Shown here: piece by piece, positions 30,991 to 42,970 of the stretch
How the letters are laid out: every line of letters begins with the position of its first letter
Numbering within the stretch: position 1 is the first letter of the stretch
Assembly: GCA_030068145.1 (NCBI GenBank)
Contig: JAPJBO010000119.1
Coordinates: 186,001 to 250,000 of the forward strand
Source of the DNA: Diplonema papillatum
Taxonomy: Eukaryota > Euglenozoa > Diplonemea > Diplonemida > Diplonemidae
Direction of reading: 5' to 3'
DNA length: 64,000 nucleotides
The notes under the pieces: model-generated
What the model was told of the DNA's origin: nothing
What the model saw: the letters and a program-made list of their open reading frames with translations, nothing else
Database searches by the model: none
Position numbers and translations under genes: made by a program

Positions 30991-33650
30991 TACGAAGTTG
31001 AGCCGGGCGCACACGCTTCGTGCACTGGCCAGGATGGGCTGCCTTGGGCTGATTGCTGCTAGGGGCAGCAGGACACCTTGTCCAGGTGGGTAGCGTCACC
31101 TCCAATGCGAGCGATGATTGTGGGTTGGATGCGGGCAACTGCACCTTCGTACCACCGACACCCTCTGGGTGCTTCCAGGTTACGCGCAATCGGGGGTTTG
31201 AAGCACGATGATTAATATCAAAAGCCCGCACCCACGCGGCGTCGACTGTGGCAGCTCTTTGTAAGGGCTGCCTCAATGTTACTTTGATCAATCCTACACT
31301 AAGCTGAAACTATTGCTAGGACTAAAACAGCGAAGTCTCTCACGTGTTGCCAACTGCAGATACCTCCCCTAATGTATCGGATCTGTTCTGGGTTCGGCCA
31401 TTTTCCACGGACTCTCCATACCGTTGGCCAACAGACACGTCGTCGTCGTTGTACTATTATAGAGTTGGTCTTGGTTTGCGTACGATTTAAGCGTGTGCTA
31501 GTCGAGGCCTCACGGACTTTCGCCTATCGCCCCAACCCAACCCTGACCCAAAATAAGAAGTTCCTTCGACGATCTGGACTCTGTTGCATAACTGAGGCAA
31601 GCCACTGAGAAGCGCACTGGTCTAATAAGCAGAGATATGCCTTCGCTCTTTCGCTATCCGTATCAAAAAACTGTTGCGTTGACGCATCCACACTTTTTGA
31701 GCAGGCGGAGTTTGGGCCCTCTCTTCAGGTCGTTTTTTGTGTTACCGTCGTTTTTTTTTCCTTTCTCACCTGGTGTCTTGAAGGGATCTCCATGTGAAGC
31801 ACGGACACGTAAACTGTGACATGGTCTTCAGTATAGTGTTGATTCGCTCGTTGCGAAGGCTTACATTTTGGGAACACATAGTAATGTCTCGAAAAAAGAA
31901 AAGGAAAGGATGCTCAAGACATTCGAAACGAACGAGCGCGCAAGCTGAACAAGCTTCCAGCCGGTGAACAGGCCAAAGGGAAACGCGGGTGAAAAAGAAG
32001 GAAAAAACACAGGACTGCAAGGAGGAAACGTAGAAAGACAAACAACACCCACAGAAGAAGGCCAACAGCGAAGCAAGCAGCTTTTGGAAAGCTGGCAGAG
32101 AGAGGCCGCAAAGACTCGTCTCGCGCAACTGTATGAAGGCGGTAGATGTGAAGGCGCGCTGAAGAACTGCGAAGCTTGTTTTGTGTGGCGTTCGGTTATA
32201 CGAAAAATGAAAGAGAATAAAACAGCAGGACTGGGCAGCGAGACGGTGGAACAACGATGTTGAAGAGCGTGACCACCGGCCGTCAGATGAATGCCTGCTC
32301 CTGGCTGGGAAGGATGGAAACGCGGACGTGCCAATGATCCGCTTCCGTTTTCGTTTTTGCTGCCGAAGGCAGCCCTGCACATCGTGCAGACTGAGAGGCG
32401 CGGCTTCAGGTTCCGAAAGGAAAACGCGAATGATTCGTCGCCCTTTCTTTGGCGCTAAGACATCCTGAGAGGAAGGCGCAGGCACCGACACTCATCGAAA
32501 CATCGCCGAAGGGGGGTTTGCTTCGTCCGTGCTTCGTTGAGCTGCACTGAAAAAGCATACGCGTCCCTGGAATGCGTGGACTGTTTTGGCTTTGTTAGCC
32601 AATGCAGAAGCAGCCAGACTCATCCGTCAGTCACCGCCTGGTTGTTTGCGAAGCCTACGAATACCTGCTGATAAACAGCAGCAGGCAATTCGATGCATTT
32701 CCAGGAGACAGGGCTTCGGTGCGGGAGCAACCACGCGGCCGAGTAGCCAATGAAATTTGAGCCTTGTTTGCACAGCAGAGCCCTTCGGTCCCGAATCCGC
32801 TGCTTGGAATCAGCGTCTCCATCCATCTCAGCCATAGGGGGGCGCGGGGCGGGGTGGGGGACTGACAGACATCATGCTCGTTCGAGCAACAGAGAAGAGA
32901 TACACAGAACACGTACGAAGAAAAGGAGGCGGGGCAACAAGGAAACTTCCCCCCCCCCCCCGTCACAGGGCAGAAAGTGGGGAAAAGGCAAAAGCCGAAG
33001 CAGGCAGTTACAGAAACAAAAAGCAGGGGGGAAAATGGACGGATACGCAACGTGGCCTGCGTGCCCTTGGCTCCGAAGATCGCCGCCGCGGAAAAGGGCA
33101 GTTTGATGGAAACATTCGGTCGATTTGCGTAATTTAGTACACCTTCTACCGACTACCGAAGCGAGTGTGCTAACTCGGATCCGCAGGATGAATAGTCGGT
33201 CTTGATTGTTGCGTTTTCATTTGCATTCCCTTCCATGTTTTTTCGAGATACCAAGGGTCCACTGTGCGCCCGTTCGCGAGCGTTTGCGGCTGTACCGTAA
33301 ACACGATTTGCACCCACATTGCGTAGGTGGCAACCACGCGTAGGTGGCACCCAACAACAATGCATCTGCATCATTTGCCGCTAAGAATGCGCCATGTGCC
33401 AAGTTTTCTTTGAGATACAACACCGACAGACAATCGTGAACGACGGCGGAGGCTGTTGGCTGGAGATCATTGCAGGCCTGCTCTTTTTGCGCGCCGCGCA
33501 ATAGCTTCTGGTTTTCGCTGAATACGAGCCGGAGCGTCGGAGACGGCGAACCAGAGAGCACTGTGCCTAACTCCTACAAGGCTTTGCAAACGGCGAACCA
33601 GAGAGCAATGTGACTCACTCCTACCCAGGCTTTGCATGCTGCGGCTACAG
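30991..33650. other. Gene-free stretch
   Basis: ORFs on both strands here are short and of biased composition (minus ORFs at 31766-32491 are Phe/Cys/Ser-rich reads of non-coding DNA). I see a C-run at 32950 and a two-copy GGCGAACCAGAGAGCA repeat at 33546-33640 and nothing else. Confidence 0.45.
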
Positions 33651-33708
33651 CCCAGGATCGGCCCCTCCTCTTCTTTAGGCGGGAGAGATGGGCGGATGGC
33701 TGCGGCGA

Positions 33709-34071
33709 TCATTCCTTCGCGCGTCGCGACCGGGGGTCGACGGCTGCCACGTGCTTCGTCACGGCGTTGGTGAACTCTTTGTAGTTGAGCTGGTCGTCTC
33801 CGTCGTGGTCTGCCCATTTGAGGATGTCGCGGATGTAGTCAAGGGACGCTTCCTCGCCGGTCGCAATCTTCGACGCCCGCGCGAGGTCGTTGAGGCCGAC
33901 TCTGCCATTCCTGTCGAAGTCGAAGATGTTGAACATGTACTGGATCTCCTTGTCGCTGCCGGCTTCGATCATCTTGCCTTGAATCAACGCCGAAAACTGT
34001 TCGAGGTCCATCTTCCCTTTCACGCCGCCGTCCACACCCTTCATGCACTCCTTCACATCCGCGTCGGTCAC
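33709..34071 (-). CDS. Centrin/calmodulin-like EF-hand protein, exon 2
   Basis: It opens after TTTTTTTGGCAG at 34072. It encodes a degenerate second loop (VDGGVKGKMDLEQFSALI), a third loop MFNIFDFDRNGRVGLNDLAR (D-x-D-x-N-G-x-V-x-x-x-D) and a canonical fourth loop KWADHDGDDQLNYKEFTNAV, then stop at 33709. The total protein is 162 residues, close to the usual 160-175 of centrins. EF-hands 1, 3 and 4 look competent for Ca2+, and 2 does not. The intron is 415 nt. The tail TKHVAAVDPRSRRAKE is basic. Confidence 0.88.
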   Translation of the reverse strand: MTDADVKECMKGVDGGVKGKMDLEQFSALIQGKMIEAGSDKEIQYMFNIFDFDRNGRVGLNDLARASKIATGEEASLDYIRDILKWADHDGDDQLNYKEFTNAVTKHVAAVDPRSRRAKE

Positions 34072-34486
34072 CTGCCAAAAAAAAAATTATTCAGCAACCC
34101 AAGGGTGCGACTATCCCACCGCGTTGAACAAAACTGAGCAGCTCTGCTGTTCACTTGCAGCTGTATCAAAAAGCTCAAGATACTGAAGACTGTTTCGTGT
34201 GTCCGGTGGACCGTTGAGGCGGAATGGAGGCTGATCCAAAGTGCAACCGCAACCATGCAACGGGAGACGTTTTCCACCCATCCTTACTGCCCGTGGCCAC
34301 TCGCGGAAACACACGTGGCTCCCATCCCAAAAAGCGGGGACATGCCCTCGGACGTCTGGTGTAACTTCGCCATGGCATTTTCTTGGCAAGTATGCCGCTC
34401 GGCCATCTCTGCCCCGAATGACATGCAGCTTAAACAAGTACTCGAAGGTGTGATCACAAGATTGCCAGGACAAAGGAAAGCAATAC

Positions 34487-34612
34487 CGTTTGGTACCCCA
34501 GAGACTTCAAAGCAAAGCGGAGCTCCTGGGCTGTGATGACGCCTGACTCGTCTGCATCGAAGAGCCTGAACGCGGTCTCGATGTCTTCGTCCGTAAGCCT
34601 CAGCGCCACCAT
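34487..34612 (-). CDS. Centrin/calmodulin-like EF-hand protein, exon 1
   Basis: ATG at 34612 begins a 42-codon exon with a canonical first EF-hand: FRLFDADESGVITAQELRFA (D-x-D-x-S-G-x-I-x-x-x-E), followed by LKSLGYQT as in centrins (ALK.LG). It ends at 34487 before GTATTG, phase 0, and joins exon 2 as LGYQTVTDADVKE. The lead-in LTDEDIETAF resembles the LT.EQ...I..AF of the family. Ca2+-binding protein, probably of the microtubule-organising centre or a related structure; calmodulin-like or calcium-sensor roles are equally possible. Confidence 0.85.
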
Positions 34613-35893
34613 CTTTCTTTTGGCTTGTCGGTTCTTTCACTAATTATTGTGTTCGAACCGTGGAATCAGGACATTGAGACCCCCCTCGGGTAGTGATTGC
34701 ACAACGATCCTCGAGGTATTCGGCTCTCGCCACGCACAGGAATTTTCAACACCGCATGTGTTCTGGTTAAACCGCTCCTCCAGTTTCCGTGCCTCGTAGG
34801 ACAGCTGGCTGACCGGCAACCTTTCCCCCCACGGTTAGCTTGAGACGCACAAGTGGACCAACTGCCGGGTGCATTACACTATGTACAACGGCCGACCGCA
34901 GCCTGCCCGACTATTTTTGATGCTCCCGTCCTCACAGCACATGCTGAATCAGTACGTGTACACGTGCTGAAATCAGTACGTTATCAGCACGTACTATCTT
35001 TTCTGCAGATTCATCTGGGGAATCAACCGCAGTACCGAGGATTCCGGTCGACAGATCCTGCTGTTGCTTACCACCGCGATACTGGAGGGTTGAGGCCGGA
35101 GAGGAGGCAGAGGCAAAGACATGCACACTGGCAGGTGAGCCCCCTATGCTCTATTTCTTTTTTGCCTGACCCTACGTACTGATTTTCAGTAGGTATTTAG
35201 CTCCAAGACCAAAGAGCTGCGTAAGCCCTGTCGGGAACACAAAGGATGAAACAGCCACTGGGCCGACGAAAACCCGCCGCAGGAAAGAAGTCAACGTAGA
35301 CGAATATGCCGGAACGGTTTGCGAGAACAAGTGTGGCCGGAACGCATGCGAGATGAACGGATTGAAAATGAAAATAAAGCGACCGACAGAAAAAATCACT
35401 CGTTGCTTTCAGCACAGCGAAATCCCTTTTAGTACCGGGTGGGTGGTACAAACCAGCATGAGAATCGAAACAACAGAAACAGCAGAGGATGCGATCTGCG
35501 ACGACAGTAATATCACTCATTCCACGAAAAAGTGTCATAGATTTCGGCTTTCTTCGGACTTCTGCCGAAAATTTCCATCTGCAGGTCCGAAAATGGTCGG
35601 TTTCGAGATTTTGAGGACACGTTTGAATCCGTTGAGGACAGGGCTTTCCGAATAATTGGTCGGATAAAATTTTGACCGACCCCCGGCACCCGAAAAATGG
35701 GGTCCTGGAGATCGGTTTTTTTCTCTCTGCATCCAGGAGGGGGTCAGATTTTGATCGCTGGGCTAGCTGGCAGCTTGCGCCCATAATCGCGCATCCCAGA
35801 ACTACTCGAAAACCAAAAAACTTCCCAAAAAGACCTCGAAAATAATTTACAGACGGCTGCTTTTCACACCGAAAAATCGCAAAAAAAAAAAAG

Positions 35894-35968
35894 TCGGACC
35901 GGGGGAATCGAACCATGGCCTACAGGGGCCCAGGAGGTGCGGTAACCGTTAGGCTATGTTGCCAAACC
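35894..35968 (-). tRNA. tRNA-like sequence, probably pseudogene or SINE head
   Basis: Read on the minus strand, GTTTGGC, then CATAGCCTAACGGTTACC (A-box-like D arm) and GGTTCGATTCC (B box) are spaced as in a tRNA, followed at once by a T-run that would end Pol III transcription. The 5' and 3' acceptor halves pair only in part (GTTTGGC with GTCCGAC) and the anticodon and T stems are poor, so I do not assign an amino acid. More likely a decayed tRNA or tRNA-derived SINE than a working gene. Confidence 0.4.
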
Positions 35969-36279
35969 TCGGGCCGTTTTTTTTTTCTCGTTTTCATACA
36001 ACGGCCAAAATTCGCTTTTAGCGCCCGCTCAGGTGGAATTCTTATCGGAAGGTGCGAGATCGCCATTTACTACGGGTGAGGACACGTCGGATTCAGACAT
36101 GGGCGCTACGGGCGATTGGTGTATTTCGACCTTTTGCTCTTTTATTATCGGGGTCAACTCCACACGTTGGCGAGTGAGCTGATCTGGACCGCTCAACTGC
36201 GATGGGTGGATCCTTTTTGTACGTGAGTACAAGTCTTCTTTCGAAGGAGTTCCTGAGCGGTCGTAGAGGTCGACTAATC

Positions 36280-36430
36280 GATAATAAATAGCTATTTATT
36301 ACCTGTTAATAATGGCGAAAAATTTCACTCGAGAATCCAATTTTTTTGCATCGAACCCCGGAGGGTCGAGATCCAAAAAATTGGAGAGAGAGTGAATTTC
36401 TTCGCCATTAATAGGTGAAAAACTGATTTA
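36280..36430. repeat. Long hairpin, A/T-rich arms
   Basis: Left arm TAATAATGGCGAAAAATTTC and ACTCGAGAATCCAATTTTTT, right arm CAAAAAATTGGAGAGAGAGT and GAATTTCTTCGCCATTAAT, loop GCATCGAACCCCGGAGGGTC. Same architecture as the hairpins at 9381, 36943 and 50808. Confidence 0.8.
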
Positions 36431-36942
36431 TAGACTTGTTAGAACGCTTTGGTGCTGCCTTTGCTGCCATCTTTGGCGCTGCCATCGGTGCAGACGGAAC
36501 GCCAATGGTGATATTTGCACGTTCACAAATGTACGAGAACGAATTGTTGCAGGAATTCACAGCAGACGGGGGTTTCCTGAAGGGAACTGCACCAAACGGG
36601 GCAAGGAATTCTCTGCAGAAGGCAAAGCCTGAGGGACCTCAGGCACAGAGGTTCATCTCTCGACTCTGAGGCACTCCAGCCAGCTCTGTTTCTGCGCTTT
36701 GCTGGCGTCTAGGACTCCGGATGAGCTCAAAGTCGACTCGAACTGCTCAAAAATTCTGCGCGCTCCCTTATCGGCATAGTGGTCTGTCACCTTAGATGCT
36801 CGTGGTGTCAGGGTTTTTGTAACGGACGATTCGGGGCAAAAAGGTTTTCTCACGGCTTTTTTTGCATGAGGCCATATTTCAGCGCGTAAGAAATGGCTGG
36901 GGAGTGACTCAATTTTGTGACCGATGCAAAAAAATTATGTTT

Positions 36943-37062
36943 TCCACTGAATAGAGGAAAAAGGCACTCTCGTTTTTTATTTTTTGGCCACTCGTGCCTC
37001 CCGGCACTCGTGGCCAAAAAATAAAGAAACTCGAGTGCCTTTTTCCTCTATTAATCACAGTG
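36943..37062. repeat. Long hairpin with GGCACTCGTGGCC arms
   Basis: Arms AGGAAAAAGGCACTCTCG with TTTTTATTTTTTGGCCACTC and their complements through 37046, with a tiny loop CCTCCC. It is flanked on both sides by AATAAATAGCTATT-like A/T sequence that also occurs beside the hairpin at 36280. Confidence 0.85.
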
Positions 37063-37269
37063 AATAAATAGCTATTATTGCCATTCCACACGTGGTCTCA
37101 ATTGAGTCACTCAAAAGGGTCCGAAAATGGCCGGAGCGACGAAAAGTGGAGTGAAAATGTGTTTTCAGGGAGTGAAGAAATGGCGTAGCTTAAAAACACA
37201 CACTTCCAACCCGAAAAAACATACACAAACATCGCCTGGAGGGTAACAAAGGGTGAAGAACGACCAGAA

Positions 37270-37524
37270 ATGCCAGTGCAAAAGAGAAAGAGGACGCCGA
37301 CTCCTTCGGAGGACTCAGATGATTCTTCTTCGTTGTCGCAGGGAAGGAAGGATCTGGCGCAGAAGATCACACAGAAGCACCTGCAGCCAATGAAGAGCAA
37401 GCTCCTCTACGACAAAGCATTATGCGAGATTGTGCGAGCACGTTTTTCACAGCACCGCAAAACTTCATTTACATCACAAATGTGGCTGAAGGCGCCAGCA
37501 TTCGAATTGGCGCGGATGCCCTAA
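37270..37524 (+). CDS. Small hypothetical protein, 84 residues
   Basis: It starts MPVQKRKRTPTPSEDSDDSS (basic then acidic-Ser segment). The rest (KDLAQKITQKHLQPMKSKLL, YDKALCEIVRARFS) could form helices. No family recognised. It sits between two related segments (CCGAAAATGG..CGACGAAAAGTGGAGTG at 37120 and AGTGACGAAAAGTAGG at 37740), so it may belong to a small transposon or be spurious. Confidence 0.25.
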   Translation: MPVQKRKRTPTPSEDSDDSSSLSQGRKDLAQKITQKHLQPMKSKLLYDKALCEIVRARFSQHRKTSFTSQMWLKAPAFELARMP

Positions 37525-40500
37525 CACCGCCGCCGCAGGCCAAGCGCCAGAACAAGAGCACTAAGAAGTGATGCTTGGCAACTGTTTGCTCCCTTCCATT
37601 TTCCTTTGAACACCAACCTTCTTTCGTAGCTGCCTGTTTGCACATAAAGTAAGCTATGTTTCTGCACCGTTCCTGTTGTCTTCACCGCTATTCCACACAC
37701 TCCGGACCTGTTTTTTTCACCGGGTAGAAAAAAAATATGGAGTGACGAAAAGTAGGTCCGGTGTGAACTTTTGGAGTGAAGAAATTGAGGCCGCAATGCA
37801 ATAAAGAATCTTCATTTTTCTTTTCACTTGCTGTAACAGTTAGGTTTGCTGCTGTGTCAGAAAACCTTTCGAGTACACAGTTTCCGATTCCGGAGTTTTC
37901 GACTGCTTGTTGTACTCGCTACGCGCGCGATCGTCCTTTTGCACGAAATCATGAGTCTCCCTGCAGCACTTACCTTTCATCCACGAGTCCCTCAAACTCT
38001 AACGAAGAAAAAAGCGAATTTCGCTCTGGAAATACAATGATTCTATTCTCCTCCTTGCGCAGTTGCTGCGATTGAATCCGGTCTCTCTCAGTGCCACTGC
38101 GGAAAAGTATAAGTAGAAGCGGGCCAACTGACAATGATCTTCGTGCGTTTGCCACATTGCCCTAGCGTCGGAAACGACAAAAACAACATCGTTTGTGGGG
38201 TTGCGGCTAGCACTGACACGTAACAATGGACGATCAACAGCAACTGACCAATGTGGTCAAAATGACAAAGCTGAAATATTCTTGTTCTTCGCGTGTACAG
38301 GGTTAACACCTCTCTTTTGTAGGCTCGTTCGGCATCTGCACTCAGTTCGCACGAAGGTCACTTGATACTTAGGGAACGTCGCCGGGTAACCTTCGTCAAA
38401 TGGCGTTGTGTTGGCATCATATAATGTTCATGCGCAACCGTAATGTTCCGGAAATGTTCCCTTCAGTACGACTGTACTACCGACATACTTAAAAAAGTTG
38501 AAGTATGGTTAGAGCTAAGTGGTGTCACCTGAAGGGGGAATCTAAAAAAGACGGAAAAGGCAAAAGAAGGGTCTTCGCTGAAAAACGAGGGGAAAATCAC
38601 TGCTTTTCCTTCTTTTTTTCGTTGTGATTGTTTGCGCTACGTTTTGTAGTCGAGTGCTACTTGCCTTCAGACTGGCTCGTGTGCTTGAAGAACACTTGTG
38701 TCCAGTCTGCGCATGTACTGGATTGGGGGTGCTTTGGTGTTTCTGCACACCACGTACTTGTCATGCGGGATACACCCTGGACGAGAGTCTGTACGAGTTG
38801 TTGTATTGCGACCAATGTGCACGTCGCATGGCAAGAGTTTTCACGTGTATCAAGGTGCCATAACAAGTAAGTACAAGGCCAAACCTCTCCTTGGATTGAC
38901 CCCCTCGCCACCCTTCCGGACATCGTGCCGCCACTGTGTAGGGGCAGAAACCCTGCCACAACAATCCGAGGAGTGAGGTGAGCGTATTCTGAGAATGTAC
39001 GAACGTACTTGAACATCAGGTGTGGTCCTTTTTAAGATGGATTGTGTCTGCGCTCTCTCTCCCGTAAGGTTGCCGCCTGAGGGAACGGCTGTGAGCCGAA
39101 ACTCGACGCCGGTCTCTCCGGACTGCACCAGGAGAGAACTTCGCAGCGGATCACAAAGCACCCGCCCTGCACAAGGCACGCGCCCAAGACCCGTGCACGG
39201 CTACCGTAGCACCCTCCATGTTTTCTGGGATGCTGCGGTCGGGAAGGGGCTTCAATGTAGTTGGGAAAACACGTTCCCCTTCCCCGCGTTCTGCGTGTGG
39301 GGTTACCACCGGGCAACTGCCGCAGCAGCCGCAGATACGCCCTTCGCCCTTGGCTCACTTTCGGGAGGTGTCGCTGCTCACCCACCAGTGTGCTCCTGGT
39401 TGTTGCCCTATACTTGAACATCAGGTGTGCGCATCATGTCCCATCGGCTCCGTGTTCTGGTGGGTAGAAGTTACAGCGGAACACTGGCCGCAAAAAATCG
39501 AGTGCGGAAATTGAAGGAACGGAGCGTACCCACCAAAAGAAACACCCAGCCGTCGTGAGCAAAGGAATAGTGGAGTCGCCGCTCTTTTCGTTCTCCGCAT
39601 TTTCGAAAAGGGCCCTGCTATTGTAGTTGCCATGCCTTCTCGACTCCCGCAATCGCCAGCAGCACAAACACAAGAGGTTTGGTCAACTATACGGATACTT
39701 TCAACAAGCGTATCCGTAGTCGCACTTGCTTTTACGAGCGCGCAAGAGGCCGAACCACTATAAGCATAGTCAAGCGGAGTGAAAGTGAGAAAGGTATTGT
39801 ATGATTTGACAATACTTACTTTCTGTTCAGCGTCCTTGGCTTGTCTCTAAAAGGGGATCGTTGCAGTGGATCGGTTTCTGGGAAACATGGTGTAGTGATC
39901 TTCCATCGTCATTTTCAGAGCGGAAATCTTTTTGCTACCTCTATTCTTCGTCACTTTGCGTATGGCACGGACACTTTCTTTCCAACTGCGGCTCGGCCAG
40001 GCACTTTTGTTCGCTTTCCAAAGGCCCCACAAATTTGCCTGCTGAGGATTGAGAACCCTTATCTCTCCCACCATTCCGCTTACGTACGGATCTGACTGAT
40101 GTGGAAACCTTGTTTTGCCGAGTACCGGTCCTCGGTGATGGCCTGGCAATCCTTTGGCCTCACTTCATGTTCGCAATCCATTGTAGGGCAACCCACATTT
40201 TTGTTGGTAACTAATAATACTCTCCTCTCTGGCGCCGGTTCGCTTCTCCGTCTTCGCGCATGATGCAAAACTGATGGTGCGTAACCAATGTAGACCATGC
40301 AAAGATACGAACGACGATTCTTCGCGAGGTGTGAAGATACGGTGGTAATCTTCTGAATTCTTCGATCGTGCACGACTAATAAGAAATGTGAAAACGGGTT
40401 TTTGCCTAGAGGCCTTTCGTGTTTTCTGCAGATGCTTTGAGCTATCTTTGTGTCTATGCTTTCAGTCGTCTTCTTAACCATGGTTAAGTGCGCAAATGGT

Positions 40501-40540
40501 GTCAGCCGAAGCTGGTAAAGCTTCGGCGCCGCCCACGTTG
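37525..40540. other. Gene-free stretch
   Basis: Only short random-looking ORFs and a single ACGTACTTGTCAT motif (38753) are seen. TACTTGAACATCAGGTGTG occurs twice (39007 and 39414). No gene is claimed. Confidence 0.45.
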
Positions 40541-40544
40541 TGTT

Positions 40545-40598
40545 TGTTTAGCATTGAGTTCTTTTAAGTACATGAACCACATGGATTAGCATGCACTG
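40545..40598 (+). repeat. 54-bp direct repeat, copy at the 3' end of the non-LTR element
   Basis: TGTTTAGCATTGAGTTCTTT, then AAGTACATGAACCACATGGA, then TTAGCATGCACTG. It is identical to 49980-50033. The two copies bracket 9.4 kb of retroelement sequence. It is either a very long target-site duplication or a terminal repeat. Confidence 0.9.
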
Positions 40599-40612
40599 CC
40601 TCGATAGCCAGG

Positions 40613-42970
40613 TTATCGGATGACGTCGTCACCTGCCATTGCGTCGTCAAGGTCGAGCATTTGTGGCGCTAGCGGGATTTGGCTTTCTTGCGATTCCAAA
40701 GTCTGAGTCGGCGAGTACAAGGGCGGGCAGGAGTGCCTGTTTTCCACTTTCGAGGGCATTGGTGTGCCCGTGGTTCCCGGTCGTTTCGGAGAGCTGCTTG
40801 CCCTCGGTACCTTCTTCTTCCTTCGATGCACCCCTGAGTCGGGTGTGGTCGCCTTCGTCTTCTTCCGTTTGCGGCCGGCGATCGGGCCTTCCTTCGGGGT
40901 GCCGAGCACCCTCTTCTTCAGCGCTGGTCGTTCGCTGGTTCCTGGCGTTGGTGGCGGCCTCTTGGTCGCCCGTCCGGTCGTCGCCGTCTCCTTTTTCGTT
41001 GCCGCGAGCGGCGCTCGCGCCGCTCGCTTTCCTACTGGCGTTTCCCGCTGTACACCCACCTGGGTGGGTGAGGAGGGCCTCTTCTTCTTGTTGCGTCCGG
41101 GGGTTGACTGGACGTTCGGCTTGTTGGACTGGTGGTGGCCGCGGCTGCAACATGCCGCCGGTCGCCTCTGCGTCAGCGTAGGGAGCCTTTTGCACTCTTG
41201 GCAGGTCCCTCTGCCATGCGTGCGGCAGGCATGATGCCCGCTGCGGCAACACGCCGCCGCCGTCTTGCACTCGCCGCACTTCGTCGTGCTGTGCTCTGTG
41301 CACACCGCGATCGGCTGCCCATCGTTCGCGTGGTGATGGTGCCGGCAGCACATCTCTACCGTGGGAACGTCCCTTCGGACGAGTGCTCTGCACGCCTCAC
41401 ACTTCCCTTTGTGATGGGTCGCGCATGTGACGAGTGCCTTCTCTATACCGACACCCGGCATATGCACGGGGTCTGGGTGCAGTTGTGGTGGGGCAGGCAG
41501 GGCCCACCTCGCCGCTCTCCCGATCGTCCAGTCAGGGTACGTCGGGCACTGCGTCCCTACATCGCTTCCTTTCACTTGTTCCTCAAGTATCGTCCCCGTG
41601 TGTGCCTCGCGAAAGCGTGGCCTGGGCCGTATACCCGATATCCCCGTGATGCCCATGAACGACAGCGACGTCGTCGGGCACACCCTCTCTCCTCTCATGC
41701 AGCTTCCCAGCCCTTGCTGTGCCGCCAGCTTGTCCAACGCGCTCATCATGCAGCGCAGGACGTTTCCCCGTTCTCTCACCCCCTTCGGCGCATTCCCGTG
41801 CAGCGGCATGCTGAGGCCCGAGAAGAGTTCAAAGTCGATCGCAAGCTCCAGCATTGACGCCTGCCCGTTCTCGGTCCATTGCATGTCCGACAGCCACGCT
41901 ACCAACGCATAAAACGTCGGTAGTCCCCAGGTCTTGTTCCGCTCCCACGTCCATGCCGGGGCAATCCGCGCGAAGGGGTGGTCAAATTTCTCGGCAGGCA
42001 TCGCATTCGCTCTCGACCAGGGGGTCGTGGGGTTCCTGGCCACCCAGCCACGTGCTTCGAGCCCAGCCCGTTCCGCAAGGATTTCAGCCATCATCTCCTG
42101 GAGCCGCCTCGAGAATTGGGCATTCTCGGGTACTACCACTCCGTGTTCCAGCGTGCATCTGGGCCAGTCGGCCCGGTTGGCTGCCATCAGCTCGGCATGT
42201 GCCTCTCGTCGCCGTATGTGCGAGTACGCTCCGCAGTCCCAGAATACGTGTTTCTCGTCCTCGGTGTCGCCGCTTCCACAGTGCTTGCAGCTGGGCGCCT
42301 GCGGCTCAGCTCCGGCCTGCCTCATCCGCGACGTGTACTCAGCCGTGTTCACCCCCCCCGCCAACGCTACACGTATAAGCCTCGCGGTGTGCGCGGGACA
42401 TTCACGCATCCTCCAGAAGGTGTTCGTCCGCTCCAGGTCGGCTCTCTGTATGCCCTCAAATCCCGGCCGCCTCGCCACCAGTCGGGACCACGTCTTCGCC
42501 CTCAAGTCCGCCCTAACTTCATGTCCCCTCTTCGAAGGTGCCGAGGCTAACGGGTCATATGTTGCACCATTCCTCAGCGTGCGAGACAGGGGCCCGGGTC
42601 CCCATACGTGTCCACACTCCATGCTCCTCATCGCCAGTCCAACTGGCCCCAGGGGTAGGTCCCCCTCGGCGTATCTTCCCCGGATGCTCTGCATCAGAGG
42701 CAGCAGTCGTGGTAACCTCTCGCACGCCGCGTAAAACGCTGTCGTCACCCTATATGCTAGGCATGTACCGGGATCCGTCAGGTGGCCCTTCTCCTGAAAG
42801 TTTAGGACCATCTCCCTCGCGCGCTTCGGATTGGATCCACCCCAGATCAGTCCCATCACCGACGTCGTCAGCCGTTTCATCGCCACCTTCGATACCGGCG
42901 CGAAAGAGCAGCCTGACAGCGCCGCCGGTAGCACATTCGACTGCACAATCCGGACCCGCTATTCGTACCG
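40613..42970 (-). pseudogene. Non-LTR retrotransposon, C-terminal part (RT thumb, zinc motif, Cys/His-rich tail)
   Basis: The 777-codon open frame opens with VQSNVLPAALSGCSFAPVSK and MKRLTTSVMGLIWGGSNPKR, the thumb region of APE-clade non-LTR reverse transcriptases. At about 210-240 codons it has CKHCGSGDTEDEKHVFWDCG (C-x2-C..H..C, usual after the RT in these elements). Around codons 470-580 there are three Cys/His modules: VTCATHHKGKCEACRAL, VCTEHSTTKCGECK and CRTHGRGTCQECKRLP, each followed by a CC..HH cluster. The tail is strongly basic (GRKRKKTKATT, HRRKKKVPRAS) and ends DDAMAGDDVIR. The N-terminal half is separated from it by an insertion. No RNase H motif is recognised. Confidence 0.7.

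Noticed and set aside
31766..32491. 241-codon minus ORF rich in Phe, Cys and Ser
   Set aside because: Biased composition of pyrimidine-rich non-coding DNA; no motif, no start context.
35353..35732. Short ORFs around the tRNA-like sequence
   Set aside because: No similarity to known proteins and no supporting splice or start context.
41132..42734. Plus-strand ORFs of 240-266 codons opposite the non-LTR C terminus
   Set aside because: Shadows; the minus frame carries the zinc motif and RT thumb.
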